A stretch of DNA of 64,000 nt from Chaetomium olivaceum (GCA_039881045.1 JAYWVB010000032.1:1-64000); one strand, 5' to 3'; positions 47,357-60,000 are shown, counted from the first letter of the stretch. The notes: generated by a model not told the origin, from the letters alone. Made by a program: numbers and translations.

Positions 47357-47987
47357 GATGATGCTGGTCGGATCTATTGAGATGTCGGATGGTTTTTGTT
47401 ATGGCCGCCACAAATGAGTTGTGCAGGATAATTGTGGGAAAGATTCCTGTCAGTGCCATGAGCTGTGCGGGACGTCAGGAAGTCAGGCAGAAGAGGTCAA
47501 GTTGAAGTGATTGGATCGAAGCCCAATCGTCCGTTGGTGCGGTGGTCACACAGGCTACTGCAGCCACACGGTTTGGGTGTATGGAAGGGCAAACCAGTGC
47601 GCATTACATTCCAATTGGGTATGGAAGGCGACTGTGCAGGAACATAGAGGGACATGGACGCCTCTTCTGCGATATACTAGGTACTCTCTCTGACCCTCGT
47701 TCTCCGGCTTTTGTTATTGTGAAACAGCCCCAGCAGATCAGCATGGGAATTTACTCTAGTGTATTGGGACAACGGGGCGAACCATACGGGGAAGGTGGAT
47801 CACCCGGGGCCGAAGTCCGATCGGGTCGACGTGTGATGTTTTGATCCTGTAGTGATCTGGACCAGACAGCCACCCCTTACACGATACCCATGTATGTACC
47901 CCCTACCATATCCTAACACTGAACCCAGCAAGTCCCAAACACATGCACCGTCGTTTTGAACTTGGACCTTTTCCGATCCCTAACTCC
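47357..47987. other. Intergenic region
   Basis: Between the tail of the aminopeptidase gene and the start of the RBR gene, both on the minus strand. No gene is seen. Confidence 0.5.
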
Positions 47988-50900
47988 TTACGCGTACCCA
48001 TTACCCACAAGCCAGGCCCTCACAACCTCGGTGTCCCTCCCCTTGTAAGCGGCCCGCCCACGGATCTTGTCCTTGACCTGCTCTAGCGTGCGGTCAAAGC
48101 CCTTGGTGCTGACTCCGCCAGGGCCAAAGAAGCGTTCAATATCGGCCAGGCTCTCGGTATCCGTAAACCTCGGCAGGCTGACGTTCACCATGCGGTCGAC
48201 CAGAATCGGGTTCCCACCCAGCTTCGTGCTGAACTGGTCCCAGTTGTCGCGCAGGAACGCCCACAGCAGCGGCCGCCCGGTGCGGTTCGCGGACAGCACA
48301 CCTGCGAGAATGTGCATGTCACCGGGAGGAATGGACTCGGTGGCGGCCGCGGGCGGCGAGGTGTTGAAGAGGAAGGGGAGGAGATCCGTCTTGATGATGG
48401 ACTCGTCGTCCGTGTGCCCGAGTGCCTGGAGGCAGATTTCCTTGCCGTCGATGGCGGGCGTGGTGAACCACTCATGCTTAAGAGCCTTGACCGCGGCAGA
48501 AGGGTCTTTGAGGATGGCCGCGCGGTAAACAGGGGCGCGGAGGTCGGCGGCAATGGGAGAGCCCGATGGATTGGATTGGTAGGCGGACCAGCGCTCGTAT
48601 GCGGCGTTGGCGACCCTGTCAGGAGTTAGCATGGGCATTGAGGGTGGGGATGAGAGACGTACTCCTCGTGCGAGTTCGCAACAGCGGTGAGGAGCAGCCG
48701 CTTGCGCAGCAAGCTAGTGTTAAAGTCCTCGTTCTTCGCGCTCTCCCAGCCGACTTGCTTCAGCGCCTTGTCGGTCAACTCAAGAGTAAACTTCGCCAAG
48801 CCTTTCTTGATCTGTTCATCGTCACCAAAGATGGACTTAAGCGTGCCAATAGAGTCCAAGGCCTGGCTGAGGACACGGTAGTGGGTCTCGCTCTTGAGGC
48901 CTTGGATGAAGGATAGAAGAGCACCAGTGGTAGCGTAGCCGGAGAAAGCAAGGTCGGCGGCGGAGCCAGTAATGAAGATCTTGTCCTCGGTGGTGAGGTG
49001 GTCCAGCTGAGTGCCAAGGAGCTTCAGGCGGGACTCGGGGTAGTTGACGCGGTAAAATCCGGTGGCATTGGAGTTCAACTGGTAGAAGTCCTCGCTGATG
49101 CCATCGAAAGTCGCCTCTTTCGTCGTAAGCGCAAGGGGTTCGATGCCTTCGGTGCCAACCTTGCCTTTGACGGCTAGCGGTACCCACCAGGTGGTCTGGT
49201 CGTCCTCGGGCTTGACGTCGCCGGTAGAAAGGAAGCGAGACTGCTTGATGGATATCTGCTCCTTGCCCTCGGTGATGTTCAGCACGGGGAAGCCAATCTT
49301 CTCGATCCAGGGTTTCATCATGCTGTTGACGTCGACACCAGACGCCTCGCTGAGTGAGTCCCACAGAGCCTCTGTCTTAGCATTGCCATAGGCATTCTTC
49401 TTCAGGTAGATGGCGATGCCCTTCAAGAACGTCTTGTTGCCGAGGTTAGACGCCAACATGCGGATCATGGAGCAGCCCTTGAGGTAGCTGATCTTGTCAA
49501 AGATCTGGTTGACGTCGAGCGCATCGCGAACCTCAACTTGGATGGGGTGAGACGACCGAACGCTGTCCAGCGAGAAGGCTTGGTCCATGCCCTCGTTGAT
49601 GAACTGCGGCCAGACTTCCCAGTCGGGGTGCAGGTGGTCCGTCGCCAGCCAACCTGCCCAGGTGGCGAAACCTTCGTTGAGCCAGAGCTCGTCCCACCAG
49701 TCCATGGTGACAAGGTTACCAAACCATTGGTGAGCAAGCTCGTGGGCCACGACGTAAGCAATCCTGTTGCGGAACCTAGCTTCCGAAAGCTTCTCATCAA
49801 ACAGAATAGCCGTCATCCGGTACGTGACCAGGCCCCAGTTCTCCATGGCACCATGGGTGAATTCATGCACGGCGAGAATGTCACTCTTGGGAAGAGGGTA
49901 GTCGATCTCGAACTGCTCCGAGAAGTAGTCGATGATCTTGGGGGCATGTTCCAGCGCCCATCGGCCCTGCTCCTTCAAGCCGCGTGTGGTGTAGACACGA
50001 ACAGGCAACTTCTTGCCGTTGTACTCGCGGCCAGTAAAGGCCTCGACATACTCAAAGTCTCCCACGGCCCACGCAAGCAGGTAAGTGCTCATGACGGGGC
50101 TGCGCTCAAAGGAGACAACCTTCTTGCCTCCATCCACCGGCTTCGTCTCCTTCTGGGGCATGTTGGACAGGGCCACCTGGTCCTCCGGGATCTCAAGGGA
50201 CAAGTCAAAAGTTGCCTTGAGGTTCGGCTCGTCAAAGCAGGGGAACGCACGGCGGGCATCGCATGCCTCAAATTGGGTGCTCAGCATGTAGTGTGAAACT
50301 CGTCATCGCGGGGCACGCTCGGGGCAGCCGGGGCAGCAGGCTTGTACTGGCTGCGGTAGAAGCCGGCCATGTCATGGTTTAACTCGCCGGTGAAGTCAAT
50401 AGTCAACGAAACATTGGCGGACACGGGTAACTCCTCAGGGAAGGTGATCGTAGACCGCTGCGTCTTGGTGTCTTCGGCAAAAGTAGTAGACTCCCATGAC
50501 TGGTCACTCTTACCCTGGGTAACGACAATCTTGGAGTTGAGTAGCTTGAGTTCCAGAGTGTTCAGCACAATCTCCTTTGTGGCCTTAACCAGCTCGCCGT
50601 CGACCCTGAGCTTGTTAGGACAACGGGCGTTGCCGGGACCAACCGTTATGGCAGCTCACCTGACGCTGCCCTTGTAGGACCAATTCTTGAAGTTGATATC
50701 CTTAATCGCCAGGTCATAGTGGGCCGGCTTAAAGGTATCCGGGAGAATGTCTCTGTCCGTCATGTTTGCGAGTCTGTGTCTGAACGATGCGTGGGAGCAG
50801 TAACGTCGGGAACCGATGATGAGTGGTGCGGGGGCAGAGGCAAACGCGGGGCGGAGGGGTAGTTTGCGCGTTCTTGGTGGGGGATTCGAAGGTTGCGGTA

Positions 50901-51042
50901 GCGAGGACAAGGATCTCCAACGAGAAACAGGGGAGAAAACAGCAACAGTAGGCACAGAGAGGCGGCTTGACCGAAGCACGTAGTTGAGAGACGGCGACGG
51001 AGCTGAAAACCTTGCTCTGGCAAGAAGACGCAAGGAACTCAT
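47988..51042 (-). CDS. M1-family aminopeptidase with probable mitochondrial leader (frame broken once)
   Basis: A zinc aminopeptidase of about 984 residues, like yeast Ape2/Aap1 and puromycin-sensitive aminopeptidase. Exons: 51042-50660, 50605-48663, 48615-47988. Substrate-binding GAMEN is at about 380-384 and the zinc site HELAH at 416-420, with the distal Glu in NEGF near 439. YLKGCSMIRML and the ERAP1-like C-terminal domain follow. One base is missing near 50283-50290, between DDEFH and YMLSTQFEA; with it the total is 985 codons exactly. ATG 51042 gives a 93-residue Arg/Ser/Ala/Pro-rich, acid-free leader typical of mitochondrial import. A second Met at 50763 (MTDRDILPDTFKPAHYDL) starts the enzyme proper and would give a cytosolic form. 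It trims N-terminal residues from peptides. Confidence 0.9.
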
Positions 51043-51991
51043 GGGAAAGAAGCTCAAGATTTGGGGTCGGGCTCTGTCTGAACCCGACTCCACTTTCAAT
51101 CTGCAGCTCAAGCCCCCAATGACGGCACCGGCGGGACAGGAAGGCAGGAGTCGGGTCTGTGAGAAGCCGTCCGAACAACCGCGGCTGGGGTTGAATTCGT
51201 CGGAGGTGGAATGGTGGGGGAACGAACGGTAGGGAAAACTTCAACGCTCAAACAGGCATCTGCAATAAAAAATTGTAAAGCTCAGCTTCCATTTTGGGAG
51301 AGGAAGTCTCGTTAGAACCGAACAACTCAGAGATGGGGACGGAGCTCCCGGCATGTCTGTGGAAGTCGCGTTTGGGACCCGCTGGCCTCGTGCTTGAGCG
51401 GGTCCGGCCTGCAGAATGGTGGAGCAATTGAACAGCTCGTCCCCTGTCTGGGCCGCTGTTGAAGCTGAGCGAGACCCGGCGCTATCCGCTCAAGATGAGT
51501 GAAAGCAAAAAGAAAAAAAAAAAAAACCAAGGAGGAACTGCTGAAGTTGACAATATTGGATGTTCTTGATGAAAAGAAGACGCTGTAATCTGCCATCCGA
51601 CAGAGCGCTCTATATACGTGGATGCGGGACTAGGTTATCAGAGCAACCGAATGTGCGAGCAAACAATGGAAACTGGAACCCATCCTTCCCCAACCCACCA
51701 ACGCCGTGGAGGAAAAAAGAGAAACAAGCTCATACCAGGGACAAGAAACCCTCGGAGCAATGAAACAATGCAAAGCCCAAGACCCCGAATCACCTTCCCT
51801 CCATCAGTGTAACCCGTCAAATCCCCAATGATCGATCATAACCGTTGCCCAAGAACATGCACGCCATCCCGTCCCGTCCCAGCCCAGTCCAGCGAGCCTT
51901 CGAAACCAGTCCCACATCACACAAGTCAAAGTCACGAGTTGCAACCGCCACCACCGCCACCACCACCACCACCACCACCACCACACTAACC
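51043..51991. other. Intergenic region with A-run and CCA repeat
   Basis: The aminopeptidase promoter lies near 51100-51600 with an A-rich run at 51508-51526. The (CCA)n repeat at 51948-51984 directly follows the stop of the TCP11 gene. No gene is seen. Confidence 0.5.
51948..51984. repeat. (CCA)n microsatellite
   Basis: About twelve CCA units with one CCG, read as TGG/GTG on the coding strand of the TCP11 gene, 8 bases beyond its stop codon. Confidence 0.85.
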
Positions 51992-54900
51992 TCACTGCGC
52001 ACTACCACCCTCCCCCTCCACAGCCTCGGCAACCCGATCCCACCACAGCCCATGCGCATCGCGATCCACCGTCGACACCCGCCCCATCATATCCACCATA
52101 TCCCTCACCTTCTCCACAAACTCCGCGAGCCCCAGGCCCGCCAACTTCTCCCCGGCCGTGCTCGTCGCCTTCACCTTCTCGCTCGCCGACGCCGCCGCCA
52201 GCCTAGCCAGCACATGCCCGCGCAGCCGGCCCAACAACAACCGCAGCACGGGCTCCCTCGGCCCAGTGACATCCGGCTGCGTAGCCGCCTCGGCACTGGC
52301 AGCGAGGAATTTGTTGACCAGCGCGCGCAGGTGCTGTTTTGTGGCGGCGGGCATGGAGCGGCCCGTTTCCAGCGCGGCCATGATGCCGTCGGCAGCGACG
52401 TCCTGCGACAGGCCCGGCTTCTCGAGCACGGTGAGGATGCGCTGGGCCTCGCTGCGCCAGGGGGCGCGCACGTCGCGCTTGAGGAGGTTCTTGCACTGCA
52501 GCAGGATAGCGCCGGCCGTGATGATGCGCCGCGTGAGCTGGCCTGCTTCGAGGATGCGCTTGTGGTCGAGGAGGAGCATCTCGGGGGTTTCGTTTTGGGG
52601 GACGGGCGCGACTTGTGTGAAGAGGTCGACGAGGAGCTGCGCGTAGATGCGGTTCGCGGTGGGCCGTGAGGCAGGGTGGTTGATGCCCTCGGGGTCGCGC
52701 CGCGCCGCCTCCGCCAGGCACTTTTGTCGCGCTACGCGCCAGGATTTGGTGGCGACAGAGAGATCGTGTTTGCCGGCTTCGAGGTCGTCGGCGAAGGTCT
52801 TGGCCTCGTAGGTCGGGGCCTGCTCAATGAGGGGGGTGCCGCAAGCTGAAGTAGGTAATTGGCGTAATCGCTGAGCATGACGTCGATGAAGCCATTGAGC
52901 GCCTCGAGACGGTCAACGTAGCTGCCTTCGTTCAGTTTGTGCTCGACCAGTGCCTTGACCTCGTCGTCTCTGACGGGAGCGCAGAGCTTCGGGAGTAACG
53001 TTCCCATCGCCTGGAAGAACTTCTCGTACGAGAAGCTCCCATGCTAAACTGGCGCTGCGCAATATCGGTATCCAATAGCTCGCCAATGAACGTATGCATT
53101 GAGTTGCCGGGTTTGACAAGTCGCTGTAGCTTCTCCCGGGTCAGGTCGGCAACCTTCAGCAACAGATAAAAATGGGCTTCCTGGTTGTGAGCCTCCATCG
53201 TTGCGCGCATCTCCCGAAAGAGAGGTGCAAGCAAATGCTCCTGTTGTTCATGGTACTCGTGTGGTTCAGTGCGAAATTCCTTGTTGATGGCTAGCTCGTG
53301 AACAACAATCCGGTTGTCGGGCAACAAGCTCTTTGCGTTGGGGACCACGACGCTGACGCGGAATGGCTCGGGCTTTTTTGATGGAGTTGCAGGTGGTGTC
53401 GGAGTTTGTGTTTGTGTTTCGTGGTTATCCTCGACGCCGAGAACCCCCATGGCCGTCTCCGTGACGGAGGGATCCGCCACACGCGGTTTCGTGTCGCCCA
53501 CCGGCTTCTTGATTCTCGTCTTGCGAGCAGCCTTGACGGCGTCCGCGACCAACTTCTTCCCCTTGGATGCGCCAGCTAGCTTCTTGATCCTTACAAGCAG
53601 CAGCAGCTGGTTGTTACGGATACTTTCCTTGTACACCTGATCCACCGAGCCGTCTGTGGTGTCTTTGACGGACTCCCAGATGGCGTCCAACTCGACGAAC
53701 TGCATGACCATCAGGCCGACAAGCGAACTTGAGTCGCGAGCTTTCCATGCAATCAAGGCGTTATAGAAGGTAGCATAAACTTCGGGGAATTCTGCGAGCA
53801 ACGCCGGGGGCGGAGTGTAGTTGTTAAACGCCGTCAATCGCCCAAGGATGTTCTCGAATAAGACGAGCAAATCTCTCGCCTTGCCTACCAGTTCTTGAGA
53901 CTGGGGGTTCGCAAGGTTGTCCTTCGGCATAGGATGTGCTTGGCCCGGCCCAGTCTCGTCTAGAATTTCCGTCTCTTCCTTGTTGCTGAGCACTTGCGAA
54001 GGGTGGCCCAGGATAAGAAAGGCGCTCAGGAAGGACCGCACTGCGGCCATCTCCTCCACCGAGCCAGGCTCGCCCTCGTTGAGCCCGCAGATGCGCAGGA
54101 TGCGCGCGGTCAATGCCAGCACGTTCTCCTGTGAAAGCAGCAGAGTGACCTCGTCAAATGACGCCTCTCGCACCGCATCCAAAGACAAACCCAGCGCCGA
54201 AAACTCGGCCACGGATTGTTTCCTCTTGCCGGCCTTCCAATAGGACTGTATCCTCGAAGCAGCGGCTTCTTCGGTCAAGGGGGTTGGCTCGCATTCTTTC
54301 TCCTCTACGACTTCCGGCAGCATCACATCAGGTGAGGGGGCCTTGCGGGTCCCGAGGCTATGGCCGCGTTCTCGTCCCTTCACTTTGGCGGCGTTTCGAC
54401 TGCGGAGTTCCTCCCTCCTCCTTTCCGCCTCGGCAAGGCGCTCCTCCATCTGGAGCTTCATCTTCCGAATTTCCTGTTCGCGCTTCTCCTTCATGCTCTC
54501 GGCGACTGCCTTGGCCCGCCTGACCTCCTCCGCGCATGCGGCAGTGATCTCGGCCAGGTTACGCTCCCGCGCCTGAGCGGCAGCAAGCGCCCTCTCCTCG
54601 CTGGCGCTGGAGTCTCTGGATACCGCCTTGGCGAGTGCCGCCCGGAGGCGCACCTTTTCGGCGTGCGCGGCACGGTCGGCAAGTCGTGCTTTGCGGTCCT
54701 CTAGAATCGACGCCCGGCGGAGATGCTGGGCGATGTATTTGCTCTGGGGGCCTCCAGTAAGGCCATGGCCATGCGAGGAGCGCGAGTGGGCAGAGGATAT
54801 GCTGTTCCGGCGCGACGAGGCGGCGCTGTCTTTGCGCCGGGTTTGGTTCAACGGACGGTAGAACAGTCTGGCTGCGATATGCGGCGGCGGCGTGTACACC

Positions 54901-55058
54901 CTCGTGTCTTCAAGCTCCCCGTCGACCAGTTCCATCTCCTCCGCAGGCGGCGAAAGCGAGCGGTCCGCGTTTGCCATGGTCATGTCTGTGGCCGGCTGCC
55001 CATTAGACTCTTCGATATTGCGATCGGGTTCGGTCAGGTCCAGCGACGGGCGCCGCAT
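51992..55058 (-). CDS. TCP11/Sok1-family protein (frame broken twice)
   Basis: A protein of about 1022 residues of the TCP11 family; yeast Sok1 relates to cAMP/PKA signalling. The N-terminus is acidic, then Ser-rich; a highly charged coiled coil runs at about 120-240 (AEEVRRAKAVAESMKEKREQ), followed by an IQ-like motif (ASRIQSYWKAGKRKQ) near 275. The TCP11 domain covers most of the rest. Two one-base losses break the frame. One is at about 53027-53033, where QRQFSMGA continues as FSYEKFFQAMGTLLPKLCAPVRDDE. The other is in the C-run at about 52833-52838, where LQLAAPP continues as LIEQAPTYEAKTF. With both, the total is 1023 codons. No intron is seen. The last 300 bases are G-rich on the coding strand, unlike the rest. 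Confidence 0.82.
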
Positions 55059-56088
55059 CGTGATCGATGTTCGCTGCGGGGTTCAATCGAGGCGGATCGG
55101 GTGTTTTACTCGAAATTTCAGGGCGGGAGTCTGGGAATCGATATCGGATCGGTGTTGAGTGGAGATAGGCGTCTTTCTCATGGACTTAGATGCAAGCGGC
55201 AATCAGTGGGGCTCGGGAGGGCAGCTGCAGAGTCGTATGTATGTACGCAGAAGCAAGCACGCCTGAATGACGAAACACTTCGACACGCTTTGGCGGACAA
55301 CCGACAGTGACAGTTAGGGCGACCCCTCGGGCGAAAGTTGAATCCTAATGACAAGAGGAAGAGGGAAAAAAATATCTGATTAAAGAATGTTATGGAAGAA
55401 GAAGCAGGATCGGTGAAAACTCGCGCGCCGATAAGCCCGGATCTGATCTTATTGTTTTGCTGACAGAGCAGGAGGATGGCCTCGAAGGCAAAACAAGAAC
55501 GACAGAATGGAAGGCTGGGGAACCATGATGACGGCAGCAGAGCTCCCACTCAGTGGGAACGAAGGTAAGCTGCATTTGGCTGCAGTGCGGGCAGGTGGGG
55601 CACGTCAAGAAGGCACCTGGGCACCGGCTTGAGGGGAGTTCGTTTATTCCATACACTAACAATTTATCGTGTGAGGGACTCGGCTTTCTGCTAACCCAAA
55701 CCAAACAAACCAGAGACCCCTCTGAGACAATGGCCTGTCAACCAGCTGAGTTCGCCCTGCAATTTCGGGTCGTGTGATGAAGACCCTCCAACTCCAAAAC
55801 AACACTTTGTTCCTCGGCTCAAGGCAGCCACGTCGGTCAAGCCGAACAAGGTCAGAGCGTTACGGGACATCCATGTCTCTCTTGACCCGTCCGCTTGCAG
55901 AAGTTAATTCACGGACCATGTTGTCGCCGTCGTCGCTGTGCAAGCGCAACAACAATCCCCGTCGTTACGGATCGGACTCATTCGGTCCACTAACGTGCTG
56001 ACATCTCGGTTGTTATAGACAAGAGTTATAACACATCCTGATGGATAGTATTTCTGTACAAGTATCTTTCAATGGCATTCTCGTTGCC
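55059..56088. other. Intergenic region, 1.0 kb
   Basis: Upstream of the TCP11 gene and downstream of the single-pass membrane protein. No gene is seen. Confidence 0.5.
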
Positions 56089-57089
56089 TCACGCCCTCCC
56101 GACGTCAAGCTCCACCACCGAACTGTTAATCGTCAAAGGCCGACCAAGAGGATTCCCCCTCCCTAACCGCGACCCCTGTAATTCATGCACCAGTCTCTGG
56201 CCCCAGGTCGAATCCCCCGGCAACTCCGGTGACATCCAAATCGAGTCATCGATGACCATCTCGGTCTTGTCCACCTGCATAAACACTCCCCGGTCGCCTT
56301 TCCCGAACCGCTTCATCTTCCTCCGGCTCGACGCCGGCGTTGCCCCGTCCTCCCCGCCGCCACGCCGCCGTTTCCGACGCCACATCAAATACCACACCTC
56401 ACCCGCCACCAATAACGCCACCATCAGTATTAACCCGATTGTTAGCCCGGCCGCCGCGGCGGGGGATATATCCGAGAATGGCTGGTTTGACTCCGAGTCT
56501 CCCATTGTCGTGGCTGTTTCCCTCGCTGGCGTCACTCGGGATATTGTGGGCACGGCAGGCGCCGTGGTGCTGGGGACATCTTGTTGATGAAAGGCCGGCT
56601 CGACGAGCAAGAAGCCCGGACTGGATAGGTCGGGGTCCGACTCGACAAACTCCCCTCGACCTGTCGGGGGCTTGAAGCGGAGCACATATCTCGTCTCGTT
56701 GGCGAGCTGCGCTGTGGGGGGATCGGATGTGACGAGTTTGAGATTGCCATCGTGGGCGAGGTTGACTGACCCTTGTTGGCAATGACTGTTAGCGGTCCTG
56801 CCCGTGATGAGATGGTAGGTTTGCGTTTGCCTCCTAACTTACTTGCTAGGCAGACTGCGACCGGGTCGGGGCCGGGCTTCCAACTTGTGAGCCACAAGTC
56901 GTAGATGCTGTTGTTGAGGGCGTTCCACGAGAAGACCACCTCGTCACCGTGCGTGTAGGTCTCGGCAAAGTCGGGTTTGTCCCCGGCCGGCGTGTTCCAC
57001 AGATATTGCCTTCGGGCATTATCCGCCTTCTCTTCTCTTCGGACCGGAGGTGTAGCCTGGTGGCCAACTGGCCGCCCCCATATTGCCAT
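56089..57089 (-). CDS. Single-pass membrane protein, unrecognised
   Basis: A 307-residue protein from exons 57089-56843 and 56765-56089. The intron ends at CAG 56766-56768; a CAAG acceptor a few bases earlier is also possible and would change one or two residues. The outside part contains a small domain seen in several fungal membrane proteins (GDEVVFSWNALNNSIYDLWLT and NETRYVLRFKPP), then a Thr/Pro/Ser stretch. The single helix AAAAGLTIGLILMVALLVAGEVWYLMW is followed at once by a basic stop-transfer WRRKRRRGGG and a 110-residue cytosolic tail. No signal peptide is visible at Met 57089, so a missing first exon is possible. This layout recalls cell-wall sensors of the WSC/Mid2 type, without their conserved domains. 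Confidence 0.6.
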
Positions 57090-60000
57090 GTTGAGATTTG
57101 AGATAACGGGGTGTTGATGTACCGAATATGCTGCAAAGCGCCGAGACAGTCAAGTTGCACCAAGTTCGGATCACAATGGACACCTCAGAGTGGACATCCT
57201 GGAGAGTTTATCTTTTCGGGCAGCTCCCCTGGCTCTGAGTTTTCCCAGCTCTTCCGCTGACGCTGCAGCTTTCTGGCCGATGCATCCCTTCAAGGAAACC
57301 CGTTGCAGGCGGCGGCCGATCGGGTCGCAGACCGACGATGGGAGCTCGTGCATGGCTGGACAAATTGAGTCGTCGACATGCACGTCGAAGCGCTTACTCG
57401 AACCAACAGGTAACGGACGGCCCCCAATATTGGCCGGATTGGTGGCCGAGACCAAGTACGGCGCTTCTACCATCCTCCTGGGAGCCGCGATGTGACGAGC
57501 GCACCAATAGCACCGCGCCAACCTCGTCAACCTCCACGCGTCAAGCGAGGGAATAAACGCGAAGATGCCGCAACCAACACTGGAAACTAACATGTGTGGC
57601 TGCGGTCCAAGATTGCGTAGGTTGCGTCTAGTACTTTTGCATCTTGGATGGCGAGCCCGACCTGCGGCCTTGGGTTGCTCAGCCAGCTCCCGAGACATGT
57701 CCGTCATGCAGCCTGATGGGGAGTTATCATAAAAGTGCAAGGCACCTAAGGAGTAATGTCCCTCCGCGAGGGCGGGACTGTCCATTCGGCGACTTACAAG
57801 CACCCATCGACCCTGAAGTTTGAACCAGTCCGCCTGTCTCAGCAACAGCACAACCCAAAGCAGGTATGTACCACTGAAGCCATTCCCATTTCTATCACAT
57901 GCATGCGAGCACATCCCCATAACGTTGTCCACACCAAAAAGCAGCTCCACGTAGCGTAGCCATGCACGACGTCCGATCCGCTTGTGCGACCCGATCTTAG
58001 CGACTGCGCACCCGCGACCCCGCCGCATCATGCACCCCTGTCACATCAACCAAGATGCGTGTGTGCGCCATGGGTTTCACAGCCGGCCTGGCCTGGCCAG
58101 AGGTCTGCCCGCGGGCCGCATCATGGCGGGCCCGGCTGGAGCGGGGCCACGTAGATCGGTAGGCGGAGACGGACGCCGTTGCGGTGAACGGGCCGTGTCC
58201 GGGTAAGCGGGTTGACACGTGAGGCTGGTGTCAGTCCCCGCCCGTAGTGGCCGGTTTACTACCTGCCTTGCCGTCTGAGATTCGTGGGATATCGGATGGC
58301 GGCTGGTTTCGCGGTCAGTACGACATGCCAGTGTTGGCGAGATCATCGTTCCAGTTGGGGTGTTGGAACGACGGCGATGATCGCAGCCGAAGCTGCTTTG
58401 ACGTGCGTTAAGGTGAGCCGATAGAGCTATTGTGTAATGGAAAGCGCTTTGCTCTCCAATCATGGTTTTCGGTTCATGACATGGGCATCTCATGACCCTA
58501 CCCTTCTTACCGCGCTCAAAAAGCTGGTATTATGTCGATCTCGCGACGGATGCGTATGTGGACATCAAAGGCGTGAATAGGACTGGCCGCCAGCCTCACA
58601 CAACCACCCAACCGTCTGCCGACAACTTTCGGGACTTGAGGCGCTATCTACTACCTTGCAAAGTCACCGCATCGTCAACAGTTGGTTTTGTTCGTCTTTC
58701 AACCGTTTCGAAAACTTGCCTGCCTCTGGAGGCATCGACGTCGTTCCGTCTCCCTCGGGCATCTCCCGGCGTCATTCCGGGGGCATCGACACCCACGCAC
58801 CGATCTGCCCGACACCCTTAACGTGGGCTCTTTGTCCTGGCGCCGGGGGGGACGGACACCGGCTTCCTCGCCTCCGATCGTCCGTCATCTGCTCCCGTCC
58901 TTTGTCCCACCGAAACCAGCTTCCAACCCACATTCCGCATTGCTTCCGCCAACGCCCTTTCGGCTCTCTGTTCTGCCCCGGTGCGGAACACCAAAACCGG
59001 CGTCATCCCAGGAACCGGGTTGCCTAAATCACCAAACATTCCCCAACCTGCTCCGCTGCTCGGCCCGGGGCTTCAAAGTCCAAGCCTTTGTTCTCGCCGC
59101 CACCTCCGTATTCCAAGTTCAGGCGAGAGTCAGGGAATCGCACAAAAATCTGGTGCAGAAACGGCCGGGGTGATGCAAGGTCTGCTCTAAGTCGGCTCTG
59201 TCTGATAGCAGTGGGAAAACTACATTTCGCATGCTTGTGTCCCATTGCCCGACGGTCGCGATTTGAGGTTGCAGCTGAGTTGGAGCCTCTGAGCGACGCC
59301 AGAAACCTTAAAAGAAACGCATTGCGGGCGGGGTCTAAAAATAAATAGCGGCCAAGCCCGTGTGCATAGGGCCTCGAGGCGGGACACGATGGATGGGACG
59401 GGAAGATTGATGAGGTACCGTCGTCGGGAACAGCCTTTTCTTGGTGCTTGGATGCCCTGTCTTGTTTGTCTGCTTGTCTGCAAACTGAGGGTCCAAACCG
59501 GACGCTGTGACACCCCCGACATGCCGACGGGGTTTTCGCCGCTGGGGATCAGCATGATCAGGAACGTCAGTCAGCAAGCTTTTTGGACGAATGCTTTTTC
59601 CGACGCTTTCAGGGGTTGATCGCCCCTTTCGCACACAGTGCACGCACTATACTGCGGCTGGCGTGAGGATACGGGTTTTTGCTCGTTATCTTCATAGAGT
59701 CTCGAATCGGGAAAGGCTCAGAAACTGCAGAACTTCCCTCGGGCTGAAGGCTCCGACAAATGCGGAAAGGGGACATTGGGAATCCATCCGTCTTGGCTGC
59801 TTTAGGGAGAATGTCTTCGACAACCGGCGACTTGACTCCGTGACAGTCAGTGACAGTCTCTGAGGGGATTTCGTGATGTTCAAGGGCTTGGATCCCCCAG
59901 GGAACGATCAGCTTTCCAGACCTCAATGTGGCGCCCTGAAACGCAGAGTCAAGATTTTCAGCAGCCCTGTGGGATGGGAGACCCCAACTCAGCCAAGGCA

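Noticed and set aside
57171..58031. 286-codon minus-strand open frame
   Set aside because: Composition is random (Arg/Ser/Pro/Gly), there is no domain, and overlapping frames on the other strand are also open.
58415..58475. tRNA-like patch (GAGCTATTGTGTAATGG...GGTTCATGA)
   Set aside because: A D-arm-like stretch is present, but the anticodon stem and T-stem do not pair and no acceptor stem can be drawn.
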